DNA from: Natronorubrum bangense
GTDB lineage: Archaea; Halobacteriota; Halobacteria; Halobacteriales; Natrialbaceae
DNA length: 64,000 nt
Direction of reading: 5' to 3'
Assembly: GCF_004799645.1 (NCBI RefSeq)
Contig: NZ_CP031305.1
Location: 2,046,001-2,110,000 of the forward strand
Shown here: positions 52,130 through 61,690 of the stretch, one piece after another
How positions within the stretch are numbered: position 1 is the first letter of the stretch
How the letters are laid out: the number at the start of each line of letters is the position of its first letter
Made by a program: the position numbers and the translations under genes
Notes under the pieces: generated by a model
The model's database searches: none
Seen by the model: only the letters and a program-made list of their open reading frames with translations
What the model was told of the DNA's origin: nothing

Positions 52130-53134
52130 ATGACAGACCGAGACGTCCACCTGCCGGTCGCCGCCCAGCCGACCGTCGACTCGATCGTCGACTACACCCA
52201 GCGGGCCGAAGCCGGCGGCTACGACTGCGCGTGGCTCCCCGAGACGTGGGGCCGCGACGCCGTCACCGTCCTGACGGCGATGGCCGAACGCACCGACGAA
52301 ATTGCGATCGGCTCGAGCATCCTCAACACCTACTCACGGTCGCCAGCGCTGTTGGGCCAGACGGCAGCAACGCTACAGGAGGTCTCCGGCGGCCGGTTCC
52401 GACTTGGACTCGGCCCGAGCGGCCCCGCCGTCATCGAGAACTGGCACGGTCTCGAGTACGGCAACCCGCTCAAGCGCACCCGCGAGACCGTCGACATCGT
52501 TCGGCAGGTGCTCTCGGGCGAGGCCGTCGACTACGACGGCGACGAGTTCGACCTCGCGGGCTTTCGGCTGCGCTGTGCGCCACCGGAGCCGACCCCGCCG
52601 ATCGAAGTGACCGGCATGGGGCCGAAGGCCGTCGAACTCGCCGGCCGTTTTGCCGACGGCTGGCACGGGATCATGCTCACCCCCGACGGCGTCCGCGACC
52701 GCCTCGAGAACATCGAACGCGGGGCCGAACTGGGCGAGCGCAACCCCGAGGACGTTCGAGTGACGACCGGCGTGACCTGCTGTGTGCTGGACGATACGGC
52801 CCGCGCCCGCGAACTCGCGCGCCAGCACGTCGCCTTCTACGTTGGCGGCATGGGAACGTTCTACCGCGATGCACTCGAGCGACAGGGCTACGACGAGGCC
52901 GTAGCGATTCATGACGCCTGGCAGGCAGGCGACCGCGAGCGCGCACTCGAGCTCCTTGGAGACGACCTCCTCTCTGATCTCTGTGCCGTGGGCGACCCCG
53001 AATCGGCTCGTGAGAGCCTCGAGCGCTACGAGGCCGTCGACGGGATCGACGCGATCGCCGTCAGTTTCCCACGTGGCGCGACGGAAGCCGAGGTTCGACA
53101 GACGATGGATGCAGTGGCACCGGGAGCCGACTGA
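52130..53134 (+). CDS. Coenzyme F420-dependent LLM-class oxidoreductase
   Basis: The 334-residue protein is a luciferase-like TIM barrel: GYDCAWLPETWGRDAVTVL near the start, IAIGSSILNTYSRSPALLGQ, SGGRFRLGLGPSGPAVIENW and PPIEVTGMGPKAVELAGRFA. These are F420-binding features of the haloarchaeal group related to the NP1902A type. It would transfer hydride between F420 and an unknown substrate. A good Shine-Dalgarno GGAGGA lies nine bases before the ATG at 52130, unlike the many leaderless genes here. Confidence 0.9.
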   Translation: MTDRDVHLPVAAQPTVDSIVDYTQRAEAGGYDCAWLPETWGRDAVTVLTAMAERTDEIAIGSSILNTYSRSPALLGQTAATLQEVSGGRFRLGLGPSGPAVIENWHGLEYGNPLKRTRETVDIVRQVLSGEAVDYDGDEFDLAGFRLRCAPPEPTPPIEVTGMGPKAVELAGRFADGWHGIMLTPDGVRDRLENIERGAELGERNPEDVRVTTGVTCCVLDDTARARELARQHVAFYVGGMGTFYRDALERQGYDEAVAIHDAWQAGDRERALELLGDDLLSDLCAVGDPESARESLERYEAVDGIDAIAVSFPRGATEAEVRQTMDAVAPGAD

Positions 53135-53233
53135 GCACCGGCGGTCGAACGACGTCGGCCGCGGTGTGTTTTTCGACCGTGCGCTCGAGTCGACCCCGAC
53201 AGCTACAAACCCCCAATCCCCTCAGTTCGTGGT

Positions 53234-54220
53234 ATGCCCGGCAAGGTGAGCCCGGACGACTTGCTCGACCACGTCTTCGGCCGGACGGGAACGGCTGCCG
53301 ACGACGAGACAGTACTACAGGGACCCGCAGACGGCGAGGACGCCGCCGGAATCGCAGTCCCCGGAAGCGACGAGACGCTCGTCGTCAGCTCCGATCCAAT
53401 CTCGCTTGCGGCCTCGCAGGTCGGCACGCTCGCCGTCCGCGTCGCCTGCAATGACGTCGCTGCCTCGGGTGCCGACCCGCGCTGGCTGACGGCCGTCATC
53501 ATGCTCCCCGACGAGGACGCGCCACTCGAGGCGATCACGCGCGACCTCGACGCGGCCGCTCGAGATATCGGCGCGTCGATCGTCGGCGGCCACACGGAGT
53601 ACGTCGACCAACTCGAGCGCCCGCTGCTCTCGCTGACGGCGATGGGGATGGCCGAGTCGTTCGTCCCGACACACGGTGCTGAACCCGGTGACAGCGTCAT
53701 CCTGACGAAAGCCGCCGGCCTCGAGGGAACCGCCATCCTCGCGTCCGACTTCGGCGATGACCTCGGTGTCGACGACGCCACCTGCGAGCGCGCTGCGGGG
53801 TTTGTCGACGAGATCAGTATCGTCGCCGACGGCCGCGCGATCCGGGAGTATGCCACGGCGATGCACGACCCCACTGAGGGCGGCGTCGCCGCCGGCGCGC
53901 TCGAGATTGCCCGCGCCTCCGACGTTCGACTCGAGATCGATCGCGACGCGGTGCCGATTCGCGAGGAGACCCAGCAGCTCTGCGAGGCGGCCGACGTCGA
54001 TCCGTTGCGGATTTTCGGCTCCGGGGCGTTGCTCGCGACCGTGCCAAGCGAGGCCGTCGATGACTGTCTCGAGTCGCTCGCCGAGGCAGGCCTCGAAGGG
54101 GCCGAAATCGGCACGGTCCAAGCGGGTGCGTTCGAACTGATCCTCGACGGCGAGTCGATAACCGACCCGATTGAGGACGACCTCTACCCCCTCTGGGAGG
54201 CGGCCGACGCCGAGGACTGA
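53234..54220 (+). CDS. AIR synthase-like protein (HypE/ThiL superfamily)
   Basis: The 328-residue protein has the PurM-like two-domain fold: DAAGIAVPGSDETLVVSSDP, VACNDVAASGADPRWLTAVI, IVGGHTEYVD and a C-terminal domain with MHDPTEGGVAAGALEIA. These match the ATP-binding and dimer motifs of the HypE-like archaeal group. HypE proper ends in a Cys needed for cyanate transfer; here the end is AADAED, so hydrogenase maturation is unlikely and the reaction is unknown. A TATA-like CTACAAAC lies about 27 nt before the ATG. Its 3' end overlaps the convergent channel gene by 37 bp. Confidence 0.88.
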   Translation: MPGKVSPDDLLDHVFGRTGTAADDETVLQGPADGEDAAGIAVPGSDETLVVSSDPISLAASQVGTLAVRVACNDVAASGADPRWLTAVIMLPDEDAPLEAITRDLDAAARDIGASIVGGHTEYVDQLERPLLSLTAMGMAESFVPTHGAEPGDSVILTKAAGLEGTAILASDFGDDLGVDDATCERAAGFVDEISIVADGRAIREYATAMHDPTEGGVAAGALEIARASDVRLEIDRDAVPIREETQQLCEAADVDPLRIFGSGALLATVPSEAVDDCLESLAEAGLEGAEIGTVQAGAFELILDGESITDPIEDDLYPLWEAADAED

Positions 54221-55347
54221 CCGTCGGGACTGCTGGCTGCCAGCACTGCGTCGATGACCGTCTCGATGAGGACCGGGTCGGGCGCGACGACGACGTCCGC
54301 CCCGAGACGAACGAGCGAGCCGCTCGAGTCGGCTGTAGCAACGGCCACGATTTTGGCGTCGGTGTGCGACTGGGTGGCAGCGATGGCGTCGCCGGCGTCG
54401 GTTCCAGCAGCCGAAACGAGCACTGCGCGACACCGCTCGAGTCCCGCTCGCTCGAGCGTGTCGCTGTCCGTCACCTCGCCGACGAACCTACTGACGTCGT
54501 CAGGCAGGCTCGAAACCGCGTCTTCGTTCGTGAGGACCGTGACCGACGCGTGTTTCCCAAGCCTCTCGATTACGGGCACGAGCGTCGCGTCGCCGTCGAG
54601 GACGGCGACCTGTGGCGTCTCTCCGTCCTCGGTGTCGCCGGCACCACTGGTGTCGGTCGTCGTCATCGCGCGCCGGCCGGTTCGCTCGAGGTGGGCCTCG
54701 AGTGCGGGCTGGAACAGGCTGCCGGCGGCCGCGGCGATGGTCGCGGGCCCAAGGATCGCCAGCGAGATGGCGAACAGGCGTCCCGAATCGGTGGCTGCGT
54801 GGATGTCGCCGTAGCCGACTGTACTCGCGGTGACGACAGTGAAGTAGACCGCGTCGACGACGCCGTCAACGCCGTCGAACTCTCCGCGGAGCGCGTACGC
54901 ACCGGCAGTGCCGTAACAGAACACGCCGACGAGCGCCAGCAGCGCGCCGATCTGCGTTGCAGTGAGATGACTCGAGCGACCGAACCGCCCGCTCGTGGCC
55001 ACGAGAACGACGAGACCGCCGACAGAGAGGACAACGAGCGGCACCGAGAGCAGCCGGTACTGGACGATACCGTGAGCCGCTGACAGCCCGATGAGGGCGA
55101 CAGCGGCGGCGAACGCGATTCGGTACCCCCGTCGCATTCCCCACGCGGTGACGAGCAGGGCGAAGCCAATGATGGTGCCGCTGAACTCCGTGACCGACTG
55201 CAGCGTCCCGAGGACGCCGGCCGCCTCGATAGCGGGGTCCGTGAGGATCGCCGCGACGCCAGTCACGATGGACGTCAGCGCGATCGCGACGACGACCCAG
55301 ACCACGACCCGAACGCCGGGCCGACGCGGGTGAAGCGAGTCGAGCAT
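54184..55347 (-). CDS. Potassium channel with TrkA-N-like regulatory domain
   Basis: The 387-residue protein has about six helices. A pore loop with selectivity filter TVGYGD (residues 176-181) lies between the last two (VYFTVVTAS before, LFAISLAILGPATIAAAAG after). A cytoplasmic part (about 245-370) resembles a Rossmann-type RCK/TrkA-N domain (VAVLDGDATLVPVIERLG, CRAVLVSAAGTDAGDAIAA, LVRLGADVVVAPDPV). The Gly-rich nucleotide motif is weak. It should gate potassium flux across the membrane. The gene starts at ATG 55347. Confidence 0.9.
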   Translation of the reverse strand: MLDSLHPRRPGVRVVVWVVVAIALTSIVTGVAAILTDPAIEAAGVLGTLQSVTEFSGTIIGFALLVTAWGMRRGYRIAFAAAVALIGLSAAHGIVQYRLLSVPLVVLSVGGLVVLVATSGRFGRSSHLTATQIGALLALVGVFCYGTAGAYALRGEFDGVDGVVDAVYFTVVTASTVGYGDIHAATDSGRLFAISLAILGPATIAAAAGSLFQPALEAHLERTGRRAMTTTDTSGAGDTEDGETPQVAVLDGDATLVPVIERLGKHASVTVLTNEDAVSSLPDDVSRFVGEVTDSDTLERAGLERCRAVLVSAAGTDAGDAIAATQSHTDAKIVAVATADSSGSLVRLGADVVVAPDPVLIETVIDAVLAASSPDGQSSASAASQRG

Positions 55348-55463
55348 AGCGAGTCCTCACCGCCGACAGCGGTAAATCCCCGGCCGTCTTCCACGTTCCG
55401 AGACCGGACCCTGCGCGAATTCGCCTGCACGAGTGTTTTCCTCACGATGGTGGTTGTCGCGGT

Positions 55464-55661
55464 ATGGCGACAATCGCGTACGAGACACCCGACGGCACCG
55501 CCGAGGAAGGGGTCGACGCCGAGCATATCACGGACTCGGGGAAGGTACAGGGCGTTCGAATCAGACTCGAGAACGCGGGCTTCGTCCACGTACCGTACAC
55601 TCGGCTGTACTGGATTCGAATGAGCGAGGACGAAGGGAGCGTCGACTACTCCTCGGCGTAA
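55464..55661 (+). CDS. Small conserved haloarchaeal protein
   Basis: The 65-residue acidic protein contains ITDSGKVQGVRIRLENAGFV and HVPYTRLYWIRMSED. It is likely to form a small beta-barrel, but the function is unknown. The high acidic content and regular codon use support it as a real gene. Its 3' end overlaps the convergent phosphatase gene by 16 bp. Confidence 0.72.
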   Translation: MATIAYETPDGTAEEGVDAEHITDSGKVQGVRIRLENAGFVHVPYTRLYWIRMSEDEGSVDYSSA

Positions 55662-56503
55662 CGACTCGAGCGACGATCGACCACCGCCGAACCGACGTGG
55701 CCGACGACCGCGGGAACGACGACGATCCACGCGACGAGGGCAGCGTAGAGTGCGCCGAGCGAGAGTGTGGCGCTGACGACCGATTCGGCAAGTTGGAGTG
55801 CCACGACGCCGCCGCCACCGACAGCGGCGAGGGCGACGCCCTCGAGTCTCGAGCGCAGGGCTGGTAGCCCGTTGATTCGACCGGCAGTCAGCAGGCCGCC
55901 GAGCGCCCCGCCAACGGCAAGGATAGTGTCCTCGCGGCCGCCAGTGATGACGAGGGCGGGCACCGCGAGGACGATCGCGATCGCGAATCCGACTGCCGGC
56001 ACACCGCGAGTGAGTCGGTTCATCGCGACGACGAAGCCGATCCCCAACAGTGCGCCGACGATCACATCACCGAGGTAGTGGACCCCGAGGACGACTCTCG
56101 AGAGCGAGATGGCGATGACGAGCGCCCCGACGCCGGCGACGGCCCACGTCTCTCGAGATCGGTTGGATACCGAGAGCAGACCGCCATAGACGACCGTCGC
56201 CGCGAACGCGTGACCGCTCGGGAAGCCGTAGCCCTCGCGTTCACTCTCGAGGGCGACCAGCATGGCGTCTTCCGGCGGGCGCGGGAGTGCGAGCGCTGTT
56301 TTCAACGCGAGCATCACCGCGAGGCCGGCGATCGCGTAGCTGATCACGAGCGCGCTCTGCCGGCGATCGCCCCACCAGAACAACAGCGCGAGGATCCCCA
56401 TCAGCGCCGTGACGCCGCCGAGTTCGGTGATCGCGATCACGAACTCCGCATACTCCGCCGACACCGCCTCGCGAACGAGTTCACTCTCCGCTTCGAGTCT
56501 CAT
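55646..56503 (-). CDS. PAP2-family membrane phosphatase
   Basis: The 285-residue membrane protein has all three PAP2 motifs: KTALALPRP (about residue 68), PSGH (about 95) and SRVVLGVHYLGD (about 133), placed between helices. It has about eight to nine membrane segments. PAP2 enzymes dephosphorylate lipid phosphates such as undecaprenyl- or dolichyl-diphosphate, here possibly for glycan-lipid recycling. The start is the ATG at 56503; the preceding GTG is also in frame. Confidence 0.9.
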   Translation of the reverse strand: MRLEAESELVREAVSAEYAEFVIAITELGGVTALMGILALLFWWGDRRQSALVISYAIAGLAVMLALKTALALPRPPEDAMLVALESEREGYGFPSGHAFAATVVYGGLLSVSNRSRETWAVAGVGALVIAISLSRVVLGVHYLGDVIVGALLGIGFVVAMNRLTRGVPAVGFAIAIVLAVPALVITGGREDTILAVGGALGGLLTAGRINGLPALRSRLEGVALAAVGGGGVVALQLAESVVSATLSLGALYAALVAWIVVVPAVVGHVGSAVVDRRSSRYAEE

Positions 56504-56631
56504 CACGGGTACTGACTGTCAGGCAAATCTATATAAGCGTATCCCGTCGCCGTCGCGTCGGGCCGGCTCTCGAATCGACGCCGACCGCCGTCGATCCGGA
56601 CCCGCGGCCGACACGAGCGAACGCGAGAAAC

Positions 56632-57522
56632 TCACTCGATCTTCGCCGTAGTCATGACGGTGGCAGTCTCGCCGTCGTCGTAGATCACCGTCAGTTCCGC
56701 TCCGGTTGGCACGTCCTCCATCGTGGCTGTCTCGCCTGCGGTTACCGTCTCGACGCCGAACGGGTTTTCGTGTCGGTCGCCGTCGACCTCGACGACGACG
56801 GCGTCGCCCTCGAGGTGGTCACCGCCCGTGTGGGTGAGTTCGACGGTCGCCTCGTCGTCCAGCCGTTCGATATCGAACGCGACCTGTGGAACACTCTCCG
56901 TTTCGGTATCGGTGCCCCGTCGGTGAATGCCGACAAGCGTCGCCGTCCCTGCCTCGAGTGCATCCTGGCCGCCGTCGACGACGACGAGGCCGTCGGCGTC
57001 GGCACTCGTCTCGAGGTGGAACACGCCGGCTTGCAGGTCGTCGAACGACGCTTGACGCTCGTCAGCGGGGGTGTTGTCCACGAGCTCGACGAGCGTCCAG
57101 TCGGCATGATCGACGAACGGCCCGTTCGCAAAGACGTGATACGTCACGCTGTCGCTGTCCACGACTGGGGCGATGTAGGCCGTCGGGACGTCACTGTCGA
57201 GATCACGGCTGACACGGAGTTCGTCGGCCGTCGCGTCCGCACCCTCGAACTGTGCAGCGAGGACGAACGCCGACTCGGAACCCGAATACTCGATCTCTTG
57301 CCCGTCGTCCGTGACGCGCACGTCGTCGTCGACGAACGCGGGATACTCCACAGTTGCGTCGGCCGTCACTGCGTTGGCGAGTGCATTCGAGTCGTCGCCG
57401 TCGGTGTCGTCTTCGCTCGACTCGTCGGGTTCGACGGATGACTCGTCCAGACAGCCGGCACCTGCTGTGGCGATGACGCCCACAGCGACGGCGAGCAGTC
57501 GTCGTCTCGATGATTCTGTCAT
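56632..57522 (-). CDS. Tat-type lipoprotein, function unknown
   Basis: The 296-residue protein has a short signal with twin arginines (SSRRRLLAVAVGVIATAGAGC) ending in a lipobox Cys, then an acidic Asp/Ser stretch and beta-rich domains. Its last 80 residues (VELTHTGGDHLEGDAVVVEV, ETVTAGETATM) look like the beta-sandwich of archaeal type IV pilins, so it may share that fold, though it has no pilin signal. It is probably lipid-anchored on the cell surface. No operon partner is seen. Confidence 0.78.
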   Translation of the reverse strand: MTESSRRRLLAVAVGVIATAGAGCLDESSVEPDESSEDDTDGDDSNALANAVTADATVEYPAFVDDDVRVTDDGQEIEYSGSESAFVLAAQFEGADATADELRVSRDLDSDVPTAYIAPVVDSDSVTYHVFANGPFVDHADWTLVELVDNTPADERQASFDDLQAGVFHLETSADADGLVVVDGGQDALEAGTATLVGIHRRGTDTETESVPQVAFDIERLDDEATVELTHTGGDHLEGDAVVVEVDGDRHENPFGVETVTAGETATMEDVPTGAELTVIYDDGETATVMTTAKIE

Positions 57523-57593
57523 TGTGACGGCTTTCGAAGCAAGCTATAAACCTGTTGCCAACTCGTCGAAGGAACAAACACTCCTGTGTCGGG

Positions 57594-60413
57594 CTACGTC
57601 CGCGCCCACTCGAGCATCCGTGCATAGACCGGGTCAGACGACAGCGCTGCCGGATCGCCGACGAGCACGAGCGCGCGTTTCGGTCGGGTCAGCGCGACGT
57701 TGATCCGTCGGTAATCCTCGAAGATGGGTCCCTCGAGCGTTCCCGTCGCAGTAAAAGAGATAATGATGACCTCCTGACTCGAGCCCTGAAAGCGGTCGAC
57801 CGTATCGACGGTGACGTCGTCGGGCACGTGTCTCGAGAGTTCGGAGACCTGCGCCCGGAAGGGAGCGATAACGCCGATTTCGGATCGCTCGAGGCCTGCC
57901 GCCTCATACTGCTCGATCAGGTCGGCGATCCGCGCTGCCTCCTCACTGTCGGTGTACTGCCCGCCGTCGCCCTCGACGTCGACGAACGTGACTGGGTCCT
58001 GCAGTGCTGGGGGGAGTGCATCCCTGGCAACGCCCTCGAGATCGTTCAAGGTTCGTCCGGCGACCTCGGGTTCGGCGGGTCGGAGCTCGCCGTCGTAGAA
58101 CTCCCTCGAGGCGAAGGCCTGAATGCGCTGGTTCATCCGGTACTGGCGGTCGAGCATGACCCCAGCCTCGGGATGGCAATCGATGAGGCGTTCGAACAGC
58201 GACTCCGTGAGGTCGTTTTCGGCGCGGACGACTGGCGGCAGCTGTTCGTGATCGCCGACGAGGACGAATCGCTCGGCGAGATTGATCGCCGCGCAGGTGC
58301 CTGGCTCCGTGAGCTGGGCGGCCTCGTCGACCAGTGCGACGTCGAACGCCTGCTCTTTCATCACTCGAGAGCCACAGGTCGCCGTCGTCGCGGCGACGAC
58401 CTGTGCGTTCTGGAGTTCGGCGACGCGGTCTTCCGGGTCCCCCGAGCGCTCGAGGCGATACGGCTCCATATCCTCGCGGATGCCGCTTTCGGAGCCGACG
58501 CGGACGACGGAGACGCCTTCGCCGTCTCCAGATCGTTGCGTCTGCGACCCAACGCCGTCTTCGAGTTGCTCGAGCAAGGCCTCGAGAGCGTTGTCGACGG
58601 CTCGGTTCGTAAACGCAGAGAGCAGGACGCGCTCACCGCGTTCGACCATCGCGCGAATGGCACGGGCAATGGTGTAGGTCTTCCCGGTGCCCGGCGGACC
58701 GTGAATCAGGGCACAGTCTCTCGCGCCGACGGCTTTCGTTACGGCCTCGTTCTGGGCGGCGTTGTTGTCGATGAACGTCTCGTCGACGCCGCCGGTTTCA
58801 CCGGCTCTGTTTCGGTGCGTCTCCGACGCACCGCTCTCCTCGAACTCGGGCGTGGCTCGCCCGAACAGGATATCCTTGCGACGCTCGTCGCCTTTGAGCA
58901 ACGCGTCGTGCATCGCGACCAGCAGCCGGTCGGTCGTCAGTTCGGAGGGGTAGACGTCGAGCCGCGTGACCTCGACCGGCTCGTCGGCCGTCAGGACGAC
59001 CACATCGTCCAACCGTTCGATGGTTGCGAGTTCCGAACTCCCCCGGACTGGATGGCCGTCGCTCGCCAAGACGAAGTCGCCTTCCCGTATCTTCGAGTTC
59101 GCGCTGCTCGTCCGGCGGGCGCGAAGCTCCCAGCGACCGCCCTCGAGTGGGCGTTTCTCGATAAACTCGAGGTCGATCAGCGCCCGGTCGTCGTCGGCTC
59201 GTTCCTGGGCATCCTGTTCCCAGAGTTTGGCGTACTCGCGGTGGACTTCGCGGCGTTCTTCTTCGATCGCCCGGTAAAAGCGCTGGAAGTAGTCGCGTTC
59301 CTCCTCGGGTAGCGGCGTCGCGATCTGGCCGGCTTTCGACTCCTGATCGAGTCGGCCCGAGACGACCATGCAGGTGTCCTGTTCGAAACAGTACTCACAC
59401 TTGGCCGACCCCTCGTAGCCGGTCGGGATGTCGCCGGCGATCTCCATCGCCGCGAGTTCGTTGCGCTGGCGGACGACGAACTTCAACAGCCCATCGCCCA
59501 TCGTGAACTCCTTTGCCGGGGTGAGATCGCCCGTTTCCTCGTTGCGATCCAGCGCCGAGTTTTTCGTGTAGAGCAGCGTCCCGAGGTCGACGTCGCCGCC
59601 GTGTTCTTCGAGCAAGAGCGCATAACAGGCCGCCTGCACCTTGTCTTTGAACCGCGGCTCTTTTTTCAGGTTTTTGCCCGTCTTGAGTTCGACCGGCGCG
59701 CCGCGTCGGATGGCGTCGGCCCGCCCGCGAATGCCGAACGTCTCGCTGATGAGCAACTGCTCGGAGCGCCAGCTGTCTTCTTCGGTTAACCGACCCTGCT
59801 CGAGCCACCCTTCGATCGCTGTGGCGTTCTCCCGAACCTCCTCGGCGACAGCCTCGGACGTCTCGCCGAGCAAGCCGAGTTCGAGGCCGCGTTCGTCGAC
59901 GCGGGCGGCGATCGATTCCTCGAGGTCGCGGCCACGAAGCAGGTCGCCAAAGACTTCGTGGACCAGGGTCCCTTTGACGACGGGATAGTTCAGCGGCACA
60001 CCCGACAGTTTGTTCAGATAGTAGAGTCGGGGACACTCCACCCAGTTGCGGATCGCCGTCACGTTCACCAGAAAACTCGGCTCGACGACGACGTAGGAGT
60101 CGCCCGTCGTCGCATACTGGGTCTCGCCCTGATACTCTTCTTTTTTGGCGTTGGTAACGAGCACCTCCATTCCCGGCTCGAGATAGTCAGCCGACTCAGC
60201 CCACTTGTTCCAGAGGGTTACCGTCGTGGTCTCGTGGCCAGCTGCGAGGTCCGTCTCCGTGTCGTCTCGAGGACGCGCCACCGTTTGTGACGCTGTGCCG
60301 TTATCGCCGTCGCCTGCCATCCGCAACGGCACTTCAGCGAGGTCGCTCTCGCCGTAGCTCGTCGACACCGTCCGCACCTCAACCTCATCCGCGACGGTTC
60401 CGCGTACGTACAC
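57594..60413 (-). CDS. Dna2-like fused nuclease-helicase
   Basis: The 939-residue protein joins an OB-like N-terminus (MYVRGTVADEVEVRTVSTSY), a RecB/Cas4-type nuclease domain and a superfamily 1 helicase. The nuclease part has Cys127 in VECPRLYYL, a later cluster CEYCFEQDTC (probable Fe-S ligands), GTLVHE and VELKTGK motifs. The helicase part has Walker A HGPPGTGKTYTI, VDEAAQLTEP, GDHEQLPPV and QGSSQEVIIISF. This is the Dna2 arrangement used to process flaps and resect DNA ends. It is 65 bp downstream of the ATP-grasp gene on the same strand; a shared transcript is possible but functionally unexpected. Confidence 0.92.
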   Translation of the reverse strand: MYVRGTVADEVEVRTVSTSYGESDLAEVPLRMAGDGDNGTASQTVARPRDDTETDLAAGHETTTVTLWNKWAESADYLEPGMEVLVTNAKKEEYQGETQYATTGDSYVVVEPSFLVNVTAIRNWVECPRLYYLNKLSGVPLNYPVVKGTLVHEVFGDLLRGRDLEESIAARVDERGLELGLLGETSEAVAEEVRENATAIEGWLEQGRLTEEDSWRSEQLLISETFGIRGRADAIRRGAPVELKTGKNLKKEPRFKDKVQAACYALLLEEHGGDVDLGTLLYTKNSALDRNEETGDLTPAKEFTMGDGLLKFVVRQRNELAAMEIAGDIPTGYEGSAKCEYCFEQDTCMVVSGRLDQESKAGQIATPLPEEERDYFQRFYRAIEEERREVHREYAKLWEQDAQERADDDRALIDLEFIEKRPLEGGRWELRARRTSSANSKIREGDFVLASDGHPVRGSSELATIERLDDVVVLTADEPVEVTRLDVYPSELTTDRLLVAMHDALLKGDERRKDILFGRATPEFEESGASETHRNRAGETGGVDETFIDNNAAQNEAVTKAVGARDCALIHGPPGTGKTYTIARAIRAMVERGERVLLSAFTNRAVDNALEALLEQLEDGVGSQTQRSGDGEGVSVVRVGSESGIREDMEPYRLERSGDPEDRVAELQNAQVVAATTATCGSRVMKEQAFDVALVDEAAQLTEPGTCAAINLAERFVLVGDHEQLPPVVRAENDLTESLFERLIDCHPEAGVMLDRQYRMNQRIQAFASREFYDGELRPAEPEVAGRTLNDLEGVARDALPPALQDPVTFVDVEGDGGQYTDSEEAARIADLIEQYEAAGLERSEIGVIAPFRAQVSELSRHVPDDVTVDTVDRFQGSSQEVIIISFTATGTLEGPIFEDYRRINVALTRPKRALVLVGDPAALSSDPVYARMLEWART

Positions 60414-60478
60414 GACTGTTTGTCACGGACGAGTCCTCAAAAACGCTATCGGTCGTCCGTCCACGCGCCGTCCACCTG

Positions 60479-61690
60479 TTAGTTGCTCCCCGAGCCGAAC
60501 CGTCTCGTCACCGCCCCCTCGAGTTCGGTCCTGACCTGTCGGAGGATCGGGCGCGGGTCGTCCAGATGGCCGTAATCGAACTGCGGCGTCGTAACACACG
60601 AGCCGATAATCTCGGCCGCCCGCCCCGGCAGCGGAGGCCGTTCGACGAACGGAGAGTCCTCGCGAATGACACTTACCAGATGCTCGAGTTCGCCGTACAG
60701 GTAGTGGGTGCCGACGCCGACGTCGTAGCCGGGTTCGATCAGGTCGGACCGACCGGTGGCCGCCAGCCAGTACCAGGCCGGGAAGTCCGCACCGGCGCGA
60801 GTCGCACACGCGAGCGACTGCCACATCCGCGGGTTGATCTCGATGATCGAGAACTCGCCGGTTTTCGTGTCTCGGACGTACTCGATACAGGCGAGGCCGT
60901 GCCACTCGAGTTCGTCAAGGATCGCCCGGCCGGCGTCCTCGAGTTCCGGAATGTCGACCGACTCCCGGAAGACGCCCCCGCTGCCGGTGTAGGAGTCGCC
61001 GCGAAGCTGGCGGTGCTGGAACGTGCCGAGCGCTTCTCCGTGGTCGTACAGCGCCCCGAAGAGGTACTCCTCGCCCTCGACGTACTCCTGGACGATCGGT
61101 TCGTGGCCCATCTCCGCCTGGAGCGTGTCGACGTCCGGCGTCTCGCCCGCCGGTACGTGTTCGACCGACTTGGCGATCGTCGAGTCCTCGAACGTGAACT
61201 CCTCGAGGTACGTATCGGTGAGCAGGTTGTACCGGGACTTGACGACTCTGTCGCCGCTCCAGTCGTCGACGTCGCCGAGCAGTTGGGTGTCCGGGATCGC
61301 CACATCGGCCTGCTTTGCAGCCTCCGCGAGTTGCTTTCGGTCGTGAACCGATTGCAGCGTCTCGAGATTCGGGACGACGACGTCGACGTGGCGCTCGAAC
61401 TCGTCGGCGTACTTCGCGAGGACGTACGGGTCGTGTGGCCGGTGGGGGACGATCGTCCGAACGTCCGGCCGGGCGGCCAGGCCCAACAGCGCGTCCCTGT
61501 ACGCCGGGAGATCGCTCGGCGGTGAGACCAGCACCGACTCGTCGCAGTACCGGGAAGCGGTGACGCTCAGAGACTCGTCGTCGACCGCGGCGATCGTATG
61601 GACGTCGCGGTGACCGAGCGATCTGACGGTCGCGTACCCGTGTGGATATCGCGATGCGGTGACGACGACGGCGTCGCGGTTGTCAGTCAA
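60479..61690 (-). CDS. ATP-grasp ligase
   Basis: The 403-residue protein has a pre-ATP-grasp Rossmann-like domain (AVVVTASRYPHGYATVRSLG), central strands with VVKSRYNLLTD and PIVQEYVEGEEYLFGALYDH, and the metal/ATP site FSIIEINPRMWQSLACATRA. ATP-grasp enzymes form amide or ester bonds through an acyl phosphate. The start is a TTG at 61690 that overlaps the end of the AsnB-like gene by eight bases, with no better in-frame start nearby, so both are translated together. A substrate cannot be named; relatives act on peptides, amino acids or glycan-linked acids. Confidence 0.86.
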   Translation of the reverse strand: MTDNRDAVVVTASRYPHGYATVRSLGHRDVHTIAAVDDESLSVTASRYCDESVLVSPPSDLPAYRDALLGLAARPDVRTIVPHRPHDPYVLAKYADEFERHVDVVVPNLETLQSVHDRKQLAEAAKQADVAIPDTQLLGDVDDWSGDRVVKSRYNLLTDTYLEEFTFEDSTIAKSVEHVPAGETPDVDTLQAEMGHEPIVQEYVEGEEYLFGALYDHGEALGTFQHRQLRGDSYTGSGGVFRESVDIPELEDAGRAILDELEWHGLACIEYVRDTKTGEFSIIEINPRMWQSLACATRAGADFPAWYWLAATGRSDLIEPGYDVGVGTHYLYGELEHLVSVIREDSPFVERPPLPGRAAEIIGSCVTTPQFDYGHLDDPRPILRQVRTELEGAVTRRFGSGSN